A stretch of 64,000 nucleotides of DNA from Linyphia triangularis (lineage: Eukaryota > Arthropoda > Arachnida > Araneae > Linyphiidae). The position numbers and the translations under genes are program-made. Shown here piece by piece: positions 1 to 39,700 of this stretch. Position 1 is the stretch's first letter, and the number at the start of each line of letters is the position of its first letter. The stretch covers positions 90,860,466 to 90,924,465 of the forward strand of contig OZ021729.1 of NCBI GenBank assembly GCA_963978545.1, given 5' to 3'. Under the pieces are notes generated by a model. It had not been told where the DNA came from. It saw nothing but the letters and a program-made list of their open reading frames with translations, and ran no database searches.

Positions 1-773
1 AAAACTTTACAGGCATTTTACTTTAAGCAGTAACACAGCGAGGATTCATTAGCACGCTAATAAAAAGAAGAAGCAAGTGAAAAAGGTGGATTGCTGGATT
101 GTTCGAATCCGAAGTAGTATTAATCCAACCGCACCGTAGTAGAAGTTGTAGTTATTACGACGTCGCATAATGTCTGTTCATCATGACGTCATGTCCACTG
201 CAACGGCTAAACTTGTCGAGACCTACAGATTAATATGGATTTCGAACTACAATGAACATCGATGCCTTTCTCAATATTTGAACCCCATATATTTAGCTTT
301 CGTAACTACTCAGTCAATCTGAGGGCTCTTCAAAATGGATTTTGATGAAAATGTTTGTTTGCCGTTTCCCCTTTACAAAACAAACATTAGAATGGTGACG
401 TCAGATAGTAGTTGAATATGACATCACATACATAATCCTCATAATTTGTTAAATGTATGTTTTTCTTTTTGTTTGGTGTACTTATGACATGCTTGAAATT
501 AATTATCTTACATATTTGTTTTTATTTGAATTTTCGCATTACAATACTAATCATAATTTATATTTCATTCTCCGTGCAGTGCAGCAGATGACTGCGACCG
601 AGCCAAGCTTTTATGTTTTCTCTTCCCAGAAATATACTTCTACTTCTATTAATCCAACCTCGTTCCTTTTTACGTCAGACGTTCCAAATTAAGGACGTCC
701 ATTGCTACGTGCTTCAAATAGTTTGAGTATATTTTAATAAAACTTAATAAGTTAATCTCAAAAATTATTTAAT
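1..773 (+). promoter_or_regulatory. Upstream region and probable 5'UTR of helicase gene A
   Basis: No gene is recognised before the ATG at 774. This AT-rich stretch should hold the promoter and 5'UTR of gene A, but I see no reliable TATA box or start site. Two odd items are present. A perfect tRNA box-B-like motif (GTTCGAATCC) lies at 101-110 without a convincing box A. A motif containing TTAATCCAACC occurs near 120-130 and again near 650-660, each time after a GTAGTA/CTTCTA-type stretch. Any upstream noncoding exon would have to be found by transcript data. Confidence 0.4.
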
Positions 774-27145
<26,372 letters not shown>

Positions 27146-28610
27146 AGTATTAGATTTCCTGTGATATCTCAAAGCTTTATTTATGCATATACTGATGCAA
27201 TATGGTTCTGTGCATTCCTTTTTCTCTCATTGTTATTTATTGTTCACTGGCATCTTAAAATTGTGACCGCAATAACGGCGCATGCTGATTAGTTTATATT
27301 CTGTATCTTTTTTATTAGAGTTGTGATATTTCTCGTTATTTACTTTTTTGTGTGTCGGTTTTGTGCTTCGAAGTAAACACTTTTTGAACTGGATTTCTCG
27401 TGTGTGTTTATGGAGCTGCTGAATAGTTGGATCTAACTATAAGAGCTTATGAATTGGAAGTGTTAAATGGGTTCAGTTGAAGGGAGCAAATGATATTTTG
27501 ATTCATAGCAAAAGTGTATATTATTTCTGTGTAATAGGCAGGGTTCCCACAGTCTTTGGAAATGCTTAGAGATCCTTAAGTCCTTAATTTTCGTGGATGT
27601 GCCTGACTGTCAAATTTTCAATAATCTTGGTGATAAATTGTAAAAGAATTTCTAGAACAAACGCATATAATATGAACAGAAGAACACCTTTAAATCTGGT
27701 ATACCCTTTATTAAAAATTATGTGAAGACATGGTGTATGAAAACAAATTTTTGAAGGTCCTTAAATGTCTTTGAAAAGTCATTATTTGATTTCGGTGGGA
27801 ACCCTGAATAGGTATTTAGGGTGTATATATCACCTTGGATATTTTTACTGTATAATATTTTATCTTTTAAACAGTTTTTTGTGGGTTTCACATTTTTTCA
27901 AGTGTTCTAATAGTATTGTTTATCTTAATAGGGAAGTCATCGCACAAGATCTTCGTGTGAGCTCTGGTTAAAATTGGCGGCCGTTCGGGTAATCCATAAG
28001 TCATCCTGGCATACAGTCATTTAAACTGTGTGTGCATTTGTAAGAGTTCATCATGTGGAAGTTTCCTTTTCTAAAAAAAAATCTTGGCACCTCTGTGTGT
28101 TATTAAACTGTATATTGGATCCATATGTTTGTTTTTTTATTATTTGTCTTTGAATTCTGATCTAAATTACTTTACAAAGCTTCTTGTGTAATGGCATATA
28201 TTGTCTGCAGAAAGAAGTGTTCATCACAGGTTGATCAAGACCTGTTCTTTAAAAGAAAAGAATTATTCTGCAATTCTTTTAAAAAGAAAATAACACACAG
28301 ACATGCTTGGTTATGAGAAATTCCTTTATGGGTACCAAGTATACAAATTTTCGTTGCATATGTATTTTTATTTAACACACACAGTTGATGTGTATGCTCA
28401 TTTTTTACCCCCTGCCCTTTCAATTTAAACTTAATAACATTTCGGGAATAAAGATTTTATGAAGTAAATCTTAAAATTTCAAAACCATTTGTAAATAAAC
28501 TCGGTTCCTTTTGTTCTTACATGAAAATCTTGTGTTCTGTCTTAGTTGAGTTATTAAATACACTATTAAGATGAAGGACTTTAATGAGTGCTGTCGTATT
28601 TAATAAAACT
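27146..28610 (+). other. Probable 3'UTR and end of gene A
   Basis: It follows the TGA at 27143-27145. Canonical AATAAA signals stand at 28447-28452 and 28602-28607. If either is used, the 3'UTR is about 1.3-1.5 kb and contains the small transposon at 27539-27806. A nearer polyadenylation site cannot be excluded. Confidence 0.4.
27539..27806. mobile_element. CAGGGTTCCCAC-family element, short copy in the gene A 3' region
   Basis: Ends CAGGGTTCCCACAGTC and TTTCGGTGGGAACCCTG, flanked by AATAGG at 27533-27538 and 27807-27812 (a 6-bp match rather than the 5 bp seen at other copies). Total 268 bp, without the central part of the longer copies. Confidence 0.8.
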
Positions 28611-31600
28611 GTTTTAAAGAACTTTCTGTCTTATTTCTGTTATTAATACAGTTAACCTAGTTTATTTGCCGTGTAAAGGTGAGAAATGTTGGTCTTGTTA
28701 ACTTTAAAGCAACCTGAGGAATAATAACTGATTTAAATTGCGATTTCATCAATGCTAAAATGCAAGCAGTATTCAAAAAAATATCTTTATTATCACACTT
28801 CTGGAACGTACTTCATGTTCTTGGAAAATTGGAATAGCATTCTGACTTAAAGGTTAAAAAATTTTATTTTGATTTACATGAAATTAACTTAGAATTTTAA
28901 AATGCATCTTGTTTCTCCTTAAAATTGCACTATTTTTTTATATTTCCTAAAGAAAATTAATTCCTCAATTTTCCTCCAAAACCTGCACACACACAAAAAA
29001 ACGATATTCCATCAGATTATAAAAACATGTTTGTCAAAATAGTTCAATTATGTGACTGTTTTTGCAAAAAGTTGTTTGACATTGAATTTTTTGAAAATTG
29101 GCAGTTTTTATCAGTATTGAAACAAGCTTGTGAAATAATAGGTGTTGGGAGTCTAAATCGGCTCCAAAAGGAATATTTCTAAATGTTTTTGAATTATCCC
29201 TCAAATTCCTACCTAATTTTGTAAAATACCTGTTGCATCCCCTGTCCTTCAAATTTTTATTAAATTTCATGAAAATCAAAGGAATTTTCTTTTTTCTGAA
29301 GGTACGTTCATCTGTTAAAGTTAAATAAACTATACCGAAAGTTTTAATAAAATCTGATGCTGCTCAGTTAAGCTTCATTTGATTAATAATCATACGAGTT
29401 CTGTTGATTGGCTACTATAAAGCGTGGCAGTGTCGCAACTTTGAAATAAAAGTTGTTTTAAAATATGCTAGAATCATGGTCATTAAAAATTATAACTAGT
29501 AAAGAAATAATTTATACTTGACACAAATTTTGAACTAAGATTCAAATTTTATTGCTATTTTAATGAATATTCTGTGACTTAGTTTTTTACTTGGACGTAA
29601 TGAAGTAAATGAATAATTCGTAAATGAAGTAATAATTCAACATTATATACATAACTGGTTATTTAGTTTAAATAGTGCTTCCAAATGTGCATATTTTCAT
29701 GAAATTAAATAGTGAATAAAATAAATAGCTCGTCTTTTATGAAACAAGAATAAAAATTTAACTTGATGACTATGAAGGGGGAAAAACCTATTTTCTATGC
29801 CATTGACCCTTTTTGTTACCCAAAACAATGCATTGTCATCGACTAGTCTATCTTCCAAGTTTCAACTCAAAAGTATTAACTATGTGCATTAATTAGCCCT
29901 CGACAAAGCTTGGTATATATCTGGTGTAATGATAATGGATGCGCGAGTGTAAAATCGTCGCCTTTCTTGAAAGCGATAAATGTCATGACTCGCTTACTGA
30001 TACAGGTACCCTATTCGCTGTCTGACATTTTCAATTGGAAAAAGTAAAACTGAGGAGGTATCTTTTATAAAGAAAATTTCAAATAATCGCACTAGGTTAG
30101 CTTTAAGAAATCATGTAAAAATTCATTATGCATCAAAATGAACGTATACCCTTGGATTGTGCATAGTTATGATATTTCTGTTTCGTGGCAAACAAGTTAG
30201 CTCTCAAAATAATTCATAAGAAATTAAACAACTATTTTAAATTATTTCATTATTCACAATAATGGAATTGCAAAATCTTACTTGGATTTCAAGGAGCATG
30301 CAGAGATTTTAGAAAACGAAATTTTCCGTATGATATTGACTAGAAGTGGAAAATACCATTGCATTTAGCTACATTTTACTAAGACAAATATGCAAATTTT
30401 ATTCTGCGTGTCGATACATATTTGGGGTACACCCTGACCCTCCACTTAATATTTTTAATAGACCCCCGAAAACAAATATGCACTATATTCGTTTTTTATA
30501 TATGTTTTTGCGAAAATTTTATCGGGGGTGGGCTTCAGCTTGAGGCGTCAAGATTCACAAGGGAGAACAAACTGATCCGATTTATAAAACTTATATTTCA
30601 TTTTGAACAATTTTTTAATTAAATGTAAATTTGTGTTGGAAATCACTTGAATTTAAACTGAGCACCTTCTAAAGAGATCTACCTCCTCAAGGCTTGACTT
30701 GCATCACTAGAGCACATGTTTTCGGGTGTCTATTAAAAAAATTAAGTGGAAGGTGTACCCCAAATATGTATTGACTGTGATTGTTGGAAGGATTTATCAC
30801 CGAACAAATATCAGAAGTTCTCGCATTAAGAGCAAAATAATACTTTTTGATACCATCATTTTTAATGAAAAGTAACTTGTTAGAATTATTTAAAGCAATC
30901 GGTCGTCATATGTTGGACACAGTGGCGTACTGGCCGTATGGTTGATCGGTGCAATCGCCGAACTGGATATTCTTTTTTTATATTTTTGTGCGAAAAATGT
31001 CCCACGGTTTATTCAAACAAAGTTCACTCAAAAATGGTATGAATAATAGAAAATTTTGATTTAAACTTTATTAAAATAATAAATAAAACTATTGAATTAT
31101 TTTATTAATAATTATCAAATTTGTTTAATAATAATATTGAAAATTAGGGACGCATATTGGTGACATTCGTCTCGGGTATTTCTGCTTAAAAAAAATCTAC
31201 TGCAAAATTTATTTTTCTGCTATATTTTTTTTTTTTTTTTGGTCTACAAAAGTTGCTTTTACATGCTACAATGAGCATTTTTCCTGCTACTAAACTTGTT
31301 TTTACCTGCTCCGAAAGGCATTTTCTCTGCTCCAAATATTTCTGAGCCATTTTCTAAAGTCCCAAATCGCACATCTGAAAATCAACAAAAATGAAATTCA
31401 CTTGAATATTAAAACTCCTGCTTTTTTTTTTTTTTTTCAATATTTAGTTGTTAAACGGTTGCTGCCTATTAGTGTAAGATTATAGTGGATTTTAGCTTAA
31501 AGCGTAATTTAAAGAGAACCAATGGTTCAATTTGACTGCAGTATTTTGGGGTCTCCAAGATTTCGGGACCCCAAGCCTGGGTCTTGTTGGTAGTAGACAG

Positions 31601-32229
31601 GCCTTAATTAGCAATAAAGCTTAACGTCCACTACGAGCATAGCAGAGTGGGTAAAATTATCCGCCAAGAGCTCTTTGTACGTGTAGTTGACGTCCACTAT
31701 GAACAGAGCGGGCTCGTGCTATAGTGAACGTTGTCAACTTTGGAGCTGACTCTAATCCGATCTGCTCAGCGTCTAGTGGCAACACCACCTAAAGACAAGG
31801 CCTTACCACTTGTTTATGACGTCATCAAGAGAAGTTGGACTGTTCATGTTCATTGCGGTTTCATTATTTAGCGTAGTTTGAAACCAACATAAATAAGTTT
31901 TTTTGCTCAAAGAATTCATTGCTTAATTTCAAACTGTTATACAGCATTCAATGTTTTTCATTCGATTTTCAATTACTAAAATAAAAATGTCCCAAGTTAA
32001 AAGGTTTTGACATAAAATTATATAAAACCCAAAAAATTTCTATTTTTTTGCATTTATATATTTATCAATAGTGTAAATTTTATTGAAGTTTTTATCACAC
32101 AGATAATATATTGAATTTTTATATCAATTTAATTGTTTACATATAAAAAGAGCAAGGAGCTGGGTTTAGAGTAATCAACTTTTTTTTATTTACAATATTA
32201 ACACATACATTATTAACTTTACAGATATA
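28611..32229. other. Intergenic DNA between the helicase genes, left part
   Basis: Contains family C repeat copy 2 (about 28880-29260), a MITE with about 53-bp inverted ends (30414-30771), T-runs at 31225-31240 and 31421-31437, and a less AT-biased patch at 31620-31850. That patch has partly inverted GACGTCCACTA/TAGTGAACGT motifs. No gene is recognised. Confidence 0.6.
30414..30771. mobile_element. MITE with imperfect 53-bp terminal inverted repeats
   Basis: The left end ATACATATTTGGGGTACACC and right end GGTGTACCCCAAATATGTAT are exact complements. Pairing continues imperfectly through TCCACTTAAT and AATAGAC to CCCGAAAACA. There is no coding sequence. The target duplication is unclear because the outermost bases are AT-rich. 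Confidence 0.75.
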
Positions 32230-33900
32230 TTACATATCTGCCAACATTGGCATTTTCAAATTAGTACAATTTTTAAAGAACAAATCATTAGTTAATAGGT
32301 CATCAAAATGCTTACAAATAATTTGAAGTTTGGAGAAGAATTGATTTCTATCATTACTATTATAGTTATTTAAATTCTCAATTAAAGTAGAAATTTCTTC
32401 ACAGCTGTTTACATTTGAAGGTATGCATATTTCATTTAATTTTGTTATATGAACATTATCAATATAAATATTTAAAGAAAGTTTATCATTTACTACTATT
32501 GATTTTGTATTAAGAGGTTCCGGGTTTAAAATCAATTTAAAAAAATATCAATATTCCAGATTCTTTCAAATGTGACCACCCAGCAGGTAAAGAAATGTTA
32601 TTTACTTTTTCAGAGTTCTTCGAATGATGAAAATGCCATCCTTGCTTGTCTTTCCTTCATCCCTTGTAAACTTTCAGCAATTGCCTTTTTGAAATGAAAG
32701 TTCTCAATCCACTCTTTCTTTTTAACCACGCTTTCCCTGATGTTTGAAGTAGATGATAAATAAGATGGGCATTTAGGGAAAATATTTGTCACAGCATTAT
32801 TTGTCAGGCGAGGGTGCTTCAACGGAGCAGATATTTTCTCTCCTTGCTGTCAAAAGCCTCAGTAACTCTGCATGTATACTCATTGTGAAAATGTAGAATA
32901 CACACCTAGGAAAATATGTATAAACTTAAAAACAAGCTTAAGCATTGCTACAAAATAAATTATACCATTTCCACTAAGATGACACATTTTAAATGTAAAT
33001 GAGATAATTAAGTTAAAATGTAGAAATAAATACATTCGTACACATTTTAGTTAAAAATTCCAGTCCGGTACGGATTCTGATTTGTTTTTTGGAATTGCTT
33101 ACATAAAACCGCGCCAAATTATGGCAATTATAAACAGTTCATTTGACATTAAAAAAAATGGCAATTTTTTGTCGAAAATCACCTTGGCGCAGTATTCATA
33201 CCGGACTTGGAATTTCAACCCATATTTCAATTTTTTCACTACGGAATTATTGGTGTACCATTAAAAAAAAAAGGTTAATTGATTTAAAAAGAAAAAAAAA
33301 CAATGGTAGAAATGCACTACAGGTATTAGTATAACTGTTTATTTTAGCTCCAAATAGTTACTTAAAAAAAAAAAGGTTAATTGATTTAAAAAAAAACAAT
33401 GGTAGAAATGCACTAATACAAATGCACAATGCTACTCCCTCTAGTGCATTTCTACCATTGTTTTTTTTTTTTTTTTTTTTAATCAATTAACCTTTTTTTT
33501 TTTTAGTTACTATTTGAAGCTAAAATAAATAGTTATACTAATTATAGTTGCTATAAAACTGTTTAGAAAACGGGACAATTAGTGTTGTAGTTTAGTTAAA
33601 TTTAAAAAGTTAAAAACATTTCGGATAAAAACATACAAAAACTCATTATTAAAAACATTTATATAAGTCAATACGCCCAAGATTTGTGCTTACCCTTGAA
33701 TATTTTGATGGTTTGAATCCTTTTCTTGGGATGAATTGGATCCATTTCTGACGCAGTTCCGGATCTTCGGAAAACTTAAAAATGGACACTTTGCTGTCTG
33801 GGTTGCAATTTCCACTACAACTAGTTGCACAACAGCTATCATAGGTGGCATACTTCTCAATCAAAACGATAAATATTAACGCTCGCAAATGGTTACTCAA
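32230..33900 (-). pseudogene. THAP-domain gene relic, two exons, frameshifted
   Basis: Exon 1 (about 33900 to 33694) encodes the start of a THAP zinc finger: CCATSCSGN, SIFKFSEDPELRQKWI, ending KYSR at a GTAAGC donor. Exon 2 starts at 32915 after a CCTAG acceptor and joins in frame to give SRVCILHFHNEY, supplying the C-x2-H ligands. After TEAFD the frame shifts near 32855, then resumes as GEKISAPLKHPRL and AVTNIFPKCPSYLS, the THAP AVPTIF-type box. A further stop after SSFEEL (about 32615) separates a last segment (32535-32230). THAP domains bind DNA and occur in P-element-type transposases and cellular factors. Domain and splice junction are clear; the gene is broken at two or more places. 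Confidence 0.75.
33262..33545. repeat. Tandem-plus-inverted repeat forming a long hairpin
   Basis: A unit with GGTTAATTGATTTAAAAA and ACAATGGTAGAAATGCACTA occurs at about 33272-33325 and about 33375-33413, and in reverse complement at about 33455-33505. Outer flanks also pair (TTTAGCTCCAAATAGTTACT with AGTTACTATTTGAAGCTAAA), so 33327-33542 can fold into one hairpin with arms of about 95 nt. This is probably a small foldback element that partly duplicated. A/T runs inside may be unstable. Confidence 0.75.
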
Positions 33901-36632
33901 TTACAATTCTGTTTAAAACTATAAATAATAACGCTCGCAAATAGCTACCACTAGCATCAACGCCATTGCTAAGCCTAAATACGAATGTGCTCTGCTGCTG
34001 ACATCGGGAAGAAGTATGGAAACTAGAACTAGCTGGTTCTGTATAACTTCTTGTGATGACGTCATGGCAACCAGAATTGAGAGTGAATGGGCCTTGTATT
34101 TTAGGTGGTGTTGATAGTGGACACTTAATGTACAACAAAATATCTACTCTATACACCTGGACAACATTACTTGAGTATACACTGTAGGATGGATCCTTCC
34201 GCGGAAAGATATAGTTCCGGACAAATTACAACTTTTATAGTAATATTGATAACCTACGCTACCATATACTGCTCACCATATATTTAAGTTTAATAATTTT
34301 TTTATTAAACTTAAATGTATGGTGATAACATCTATAATATAAGCCCTTTTATGTTTAAATTTTAATTAATTTTTTTATAATGAATCAGCCACAAATCGTT
34401 TTAAACAGCCAATCAAGGCTTAGTAAAACCGGCTCACACATCGTTGTAGCATAATGAGCTCAAGTATCTCAATGTATAGCCCTTTACAAGGTTTCCCGTA
34501 TTCCCCATCCAAGTATAGAAGTGAACTGTGATTGGATAATCGTTCCCCCATCATCAACAACCCATCGGTGCGTTTCTTTCCTTGCATTGCCATTGGAGAA
34601 GTCTATCCAATTGTTTATCTATATCGATGGTCCTCCCTGGCGATCTGGTGGAATTTTTTTTTTTGAAGAATACCATCAAAAGCCAAAAACAATAAATGCA
34701 TATCACTGTTATTCAACACTCATCACTTAAGTTGGATTTACACGCTACCAGTCGGGGTTTCAGTTTAGATCGCCAGTTCTGTGACGTCAGCTAAGCGACC
34801 GTTGCGCCGTCTGTCGGTGATCACGTGAGAGCGCACGTGATTGGTTAATGGGAGTCACCGGCGCCAGTGAATAGAAATTCTTTTATTTACTGGAACCAGT
34901 AGCCAGGTGACGTCACAGACTAACGATCTAAACTGGAACACTGACTAGTCACGTTTAAATCCGGCTTGACGTTACCAATCGGCGTCACTGTCGAGATTGA
35001 TTCAATGATAAAAGAGGCAGTTATTTAAAATGCATTTTTGAAAGCTTTTTGTTTTTTGTGCTATTTGAAAATTTCAATTCTAGAATTTGTCAGACTTTAT
35101 TTTAAAGCTAGAAAATACAAACGCTGGTTTTTTGAGCAAATATAAAAAGCATTTTATAATAAAACATTTCAACTCAACAGATATAATAATAAATGAATTA
35201 CACATTATATAGGTCCTATTTTTATATGTAAGAGCTAAATAATATAAGGGAGATTTTAAACAATTATATTACTAGAACAATCTTTCAGAATAGCTTTCGC
35301 GTTCCTAAAAAGGTTGTAGTTACCTCAAATAACAGATAAAGCTTCTAGACATTAGATATCTCTTTTGTCTAGCGTGTCTACTTTAGTATGCAAATGTCGC
35401 ACGATTGATCCTCATCGATCACAAAAGCTTGAACACTTCATTGGTGATGGTGACTACCGGACAACTGAATCATGCTGCAATTTTTCGGTGCCTTCTGAAG
35501 AAGAAACTTCATCGCCGCAAGCTATCAGAAACGCAACTAGCGTACAACACTCGCAACAAGCTGGGTACAACGATGCAATTACCCTAGTAGCAATCACTGC
35601 ATGGCGTTTCGTCGGCCAATGATCGGATTTCATCAAAGTCATCGGCGATTCCCCAGACTGATATATAAACACACCCGTATTTCCTCGTCTGCCGATGACC
35701 CTAAACTCATCGGGAAAAGATATCTTCCCAACATCGGTGGCCGGTGAAATTTCTGATAATCGTTTTTTGATCAGCGAAAGATATCGGAACGACATCGACA
35801 GCCGATAAAAAACTTATGTTTCTTTTTCTTGCAATTCCACTGAATTAGAGGCGATCCTTGAATGTATTTCAAATTTAAATCAAGTATACAATTTGCTAAA
35901 CATTTCGCTTTGGCAATAAGTGAAAAATATTTTAAAAATAAGTGTGCGAAAAATTTTAAATGTAAAAATATATTTTGAAAAAATGCAAACCACATAATTA
36001 TATCTAATACGTCGCTTATCTAATACGTCAATAAAATCCATAAATAAAAAAAGTTTATAGTGTAAAAAAATATAGGAACAATTTTCTAAAATTAAAAATA
36101 AATTCTCCCCATTTCAATTTCAATATAAAATAAAAATATAGTCCTTGTTTTTAAATAGTTTTCATTATAATTTGCTGAACTCATTTTGGTCCGTTTTTTA
36201 AACATCTTTTAAGTAAAATAAAAATATGTTTATATGTTTCAAAAAGTTAATCAAACTGAATATAGTTTTAAAAAAAAATTAAAAATGAAATATATTTTTT
36301 TAAATGTCAAAATTATTAAGTAAACTCTTAAATTGCATTTCAAAAAATATCATAAAATGTACACGTCAATTAGTTAAAATTTTCCAAAATAGATGGCGAC
36401 ACTATTTATTATGTGTATAAGAATACAAAAACTAAATATGTTTTCATATGGGATATATATATTTTTTTGCTATAATAAATAAATTAATATCATTTTCCCA
36501 AATTTACGGAAGATTTGCTATTTTCCAAAAATTCACCATATATAAAAAAAAATGTCGGTCAATTTTCTTGTAAAGTCTGTATGATAGTAGAGTTTTGTAC
36601 TACACAATACAATTGCTATACCAAGAATCGCT
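33901..36632. other. Intergenic DNA, middle part
   Basis: A short tandem copy of AACGCTCGCAAAT lies at about 33880 and 33932. A MITE is at 34732-34972. The segment 35319-35380 (ACCTCAAATAACAGATAAAGC...TTTGTCTAGCG) recurs at 37238-37302. Open frames at 35365-35622 and 35454-35795 are not recognisable. No gene is supported. Confidence 0.5.
34732..34972. mobile_element. MITE-like element with long imperfect inverted ends
   Basis: The left part (GTTGGATTTACACG, CAGTTTAGATCG, TCTGTGACGTCA) is mirrored on the right (TGACGTCACAGA, CGATCTAAACTGG, CACGTTTAAATCCGG). It is distinctly less AT-rich than its surroundings. Boundaries are approximate. Confidence 0.65.
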
Positions 36633-36705
36633 AGTACCATATCAGTCCAGTGGCCAAGTCACAGTGCTTCGGAGACCAACATCCATGGTTCGATTCCAGG
36701 GTAAG
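36633..36705 (+). repeat. tRNA-like sequence, possibly head of another SINE
   Basis: A box A-like CAGTGGCCAAGTCACAG and a perfect box B-like GGTTCGATTCC are about 35 bp apart within a tRNA-sized segment. The acceptor stem does not pair convincingly, so I do not call a functional tRNA. A related second copy was not seen. Confidence 0.4.
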
Positions 36706-39700
36706 TAATTTAGTCAATTCTGGCGTGAGTGATTTGGTGGTATTATATCTTCGATTTGTACTCTTAATATGTCACTAGAAATACTACAATATAAGAAGTA
36801 CGCGCTCTGGGAAAATATTTTAGTTTTGCATTATTTTAACTTTTCGTTTTTAATATTCGATACTTACATCTTTATAATTATTTAATGTTTATTAATTGGT
36901 ATTTTCGACAAAATAACGACCGTTTCGATATTTCTTGAGAGCAAAATTTCCCTCGGCCTTCAAACGAATTCTTGCCGGCTTCTCCTCGAATTCAATCAGT
37001 TTCCGGACATCGGCCAATGGCCGGCCACGGGGACAAAATGGATTAGTTGTCAAGGGAAAGATAAGTTTCGGGTGAGTTTCGGGTGAATAGCCAATCACCG
37101 GCGATTCACCTGGGGATGGAATTCCGATCATTGCCCGAGGTAAAATTGCTACTAGGGTAGCATCCTAAACCTCATACTCCGATTAGACGTTGATCAGAAC
37201 AACAGTATAGTTCCTTCGTCGGTGGGAGGATGCTGTGTAGTGACCTCAAATAACAGATAAAGCATCTAGACATTAGAGGTCTCGTTTGTCTAGCGGTTAA
37301 GCATCTGGCTAGAAAATCAAAGGTCGTACGATCTATCTCCAGTGACCGCAAAAAAGCTACATACGCTTCAAGGTTTTTAAATACAGACATACGTACTTTT
37401 CTTATGAAATTAGTTTATAATTATGAAAAATTTCTTTCTGATTCCAAATACTCAAAAAAAAGTTCTTTAAAAAAAAGTTATTTAAATATTAAGAAAAGAA
37501 AATGCTCGAAAACCTCATCAGATTGCAGTCCGATCAAAACGCTACGTTTTAGCTGCGACGTCATTACATTTTACCTTTTTCTATGGTTATCGTGAGTTTC
37601 TGCCAAATAGTTGGTGTGAGTTTTTTAGACAACTGCCACACCCCGTGCCGGTTGACGTGATTTGCGTTGATCGCTGCTGCGTTTCAAGTCAAGTTGTTTC
37701 AGATTAAGTAACATCAAATTCAAAATCACGCATGCGAGTAAGGTAGCTGCCATTGAAAAAATCATGTTTTTCAGTAATTGCTAAAAAACTGCTCTAACGA
37801 TATTGTTCAAAATCGCTGTGGTAATGCCTCAAGGTGTTCTAAACATCCCCACCACCGAAATTCCCGTAAAAATGCTTTAATGGCTTAAAAAGTTGAAAAA
37901 CGAATGTCTTTAACACAATGTTCTCTTCAACGATCGTTTTTTTTTTTTTTTTTAATCTCTTCTCAGTTTCACTTAGAAGAAAGGATAATATAAGAATTTT
38001 CAATAAGCATATCGCCAAAATTCCCATTTTTCCATTTTTTTTTTTTTTTTTTTTTAAAGTCCCATATATGAATTATCACAAAAAATATCGCCAAACTGGC
38101 AATTTTTTCTAAGCGACTGATGAAAATAGAAAAATGATAAATTACACTTATCTACATCAGCAATATAGTGTAATTGAAAGTTGTGCGATGTTCCACACTT
38201 CTAGTTTTCTCAGGAAAACAGTTATTTTCAGCCACCAATCAACTTTTCTGCTTTCCCTAATTGTTTAATGTTACAAATCAAAGAAAGGTTTCATTATTTG
38301 TAATGTGCGTGATACGAATCACAGTAATCTTTAAAGCATATTCGGATTTTCATGGTATTTCATAGCTTATTATGTTTATCGCTCACTTTCTATATTAAGA
38401 CAGTTGACTGATGTCACCATTCAGGAATTTTAATGCTCTTTTGATATTGTCTAATAGCTAGGATATCAGTCTCTCAACTCGACTTTACCTTTCGAAGGCC
38501 GAATGGAAAGAATACCCAAACACATGCTTTACAAATTATAACAATAACTTTTAATAAAACATACATAAATAAGATCACAAAATGCTTCGTCACGTGAGGT
38601 AAAATGTTTTTCTTTTATTTCTTACGTTTTTTGCGAATTTTACTTAAATGTTCGTGAGAATAATCATAGTTAGTAGAAAAGCAGTCGTTCTCCAAATTGC
38701 ATCACTTAGTTTGGACATAATCCATTAATTGATCTATTTTTATAATTATAGAGAGAATGCTGTTAGTGAATGAATGATTTTTCCAAGATTTTATTTTTTG
38801 GTATTTTTTTATTGTGTTTACGTTTTGAGTCCGCTGAAAGCAAAACGACATTTTACCGGTACATGGATTTAAATAAATGTGTATATTTGACAAAATAGTA
38901 TAATTGTTTAATTATATAACGGTTAGTTTGCTTAAAAGTTGTTTGACGTTAAATTTTTTGAAAATTGGCAGTTTTTTGCCCGTATTAAAACTAACTTAAT
39001 TAACTATGCCAGCTTCAAAAGAAATATCTCTATAAATGTTTTAGAAATTTTTGGAATTATTCCACAAATTCCTACTTAAATTTTTTAGAAAACTCACTGC
39101 ACCACTTGAAGTTACTTGGAACTTAACTTTTTTTGGTTAAGATTTACAGTACGATTCCTCCTGGCGACTTTTCATAAAATCGCCAAATTGAAAATGACGT
39201 CACATGGCTGTGTCGCCAAATCCAAAATAGCGTCAAAACATGCCATGTACTCGAAAAGCATGTGAAATCATAGAACCGGATATTCACAACTCTGCCTTCT
39301 AAAATCACGCCGAAATCAATTCAGCTCTTTCCACCGTGATTTCTTTGAAAGTTGATCATTAAGAGCCATTATTAAATAAAAATTCTTGTCTTTACCACAT
39401 TTAAAACACACATCCATCACCCATCAAAAAATCTAACATCTTTCGTCATTCATGCAAATACTTCAAATTCACATTCTCATCGTACCACATTTCATCACCA
39501 AAACCATTAATTCTAGCGCTTACCTCGGACATTCCCCAAGCAGACATACTGAAAAAAAAATGGTAATCCACAACAAATTAAATCGGGAACGAAGGAGAAG
39601 CACTGCGAAAATTACTGAGAATCCACATCATATTGTAAAAATTAATTAAAAAAAAAAAAAAGCTGTGACAGTTTCTAAACAACCTTCGGATCCTTGATGA

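Noticed and set aside
101..110. Perfect tRNA box B motif suggesting a tRNA gene
   Set aside because: No box A at the proper spacing and no cloverleaf pairing.
35365..35795. Overlapping open frames on both strands in the intergenic region
   Set aside because: No recognisable domain, and part of the sequence is a repeat shared with 37238-37302.
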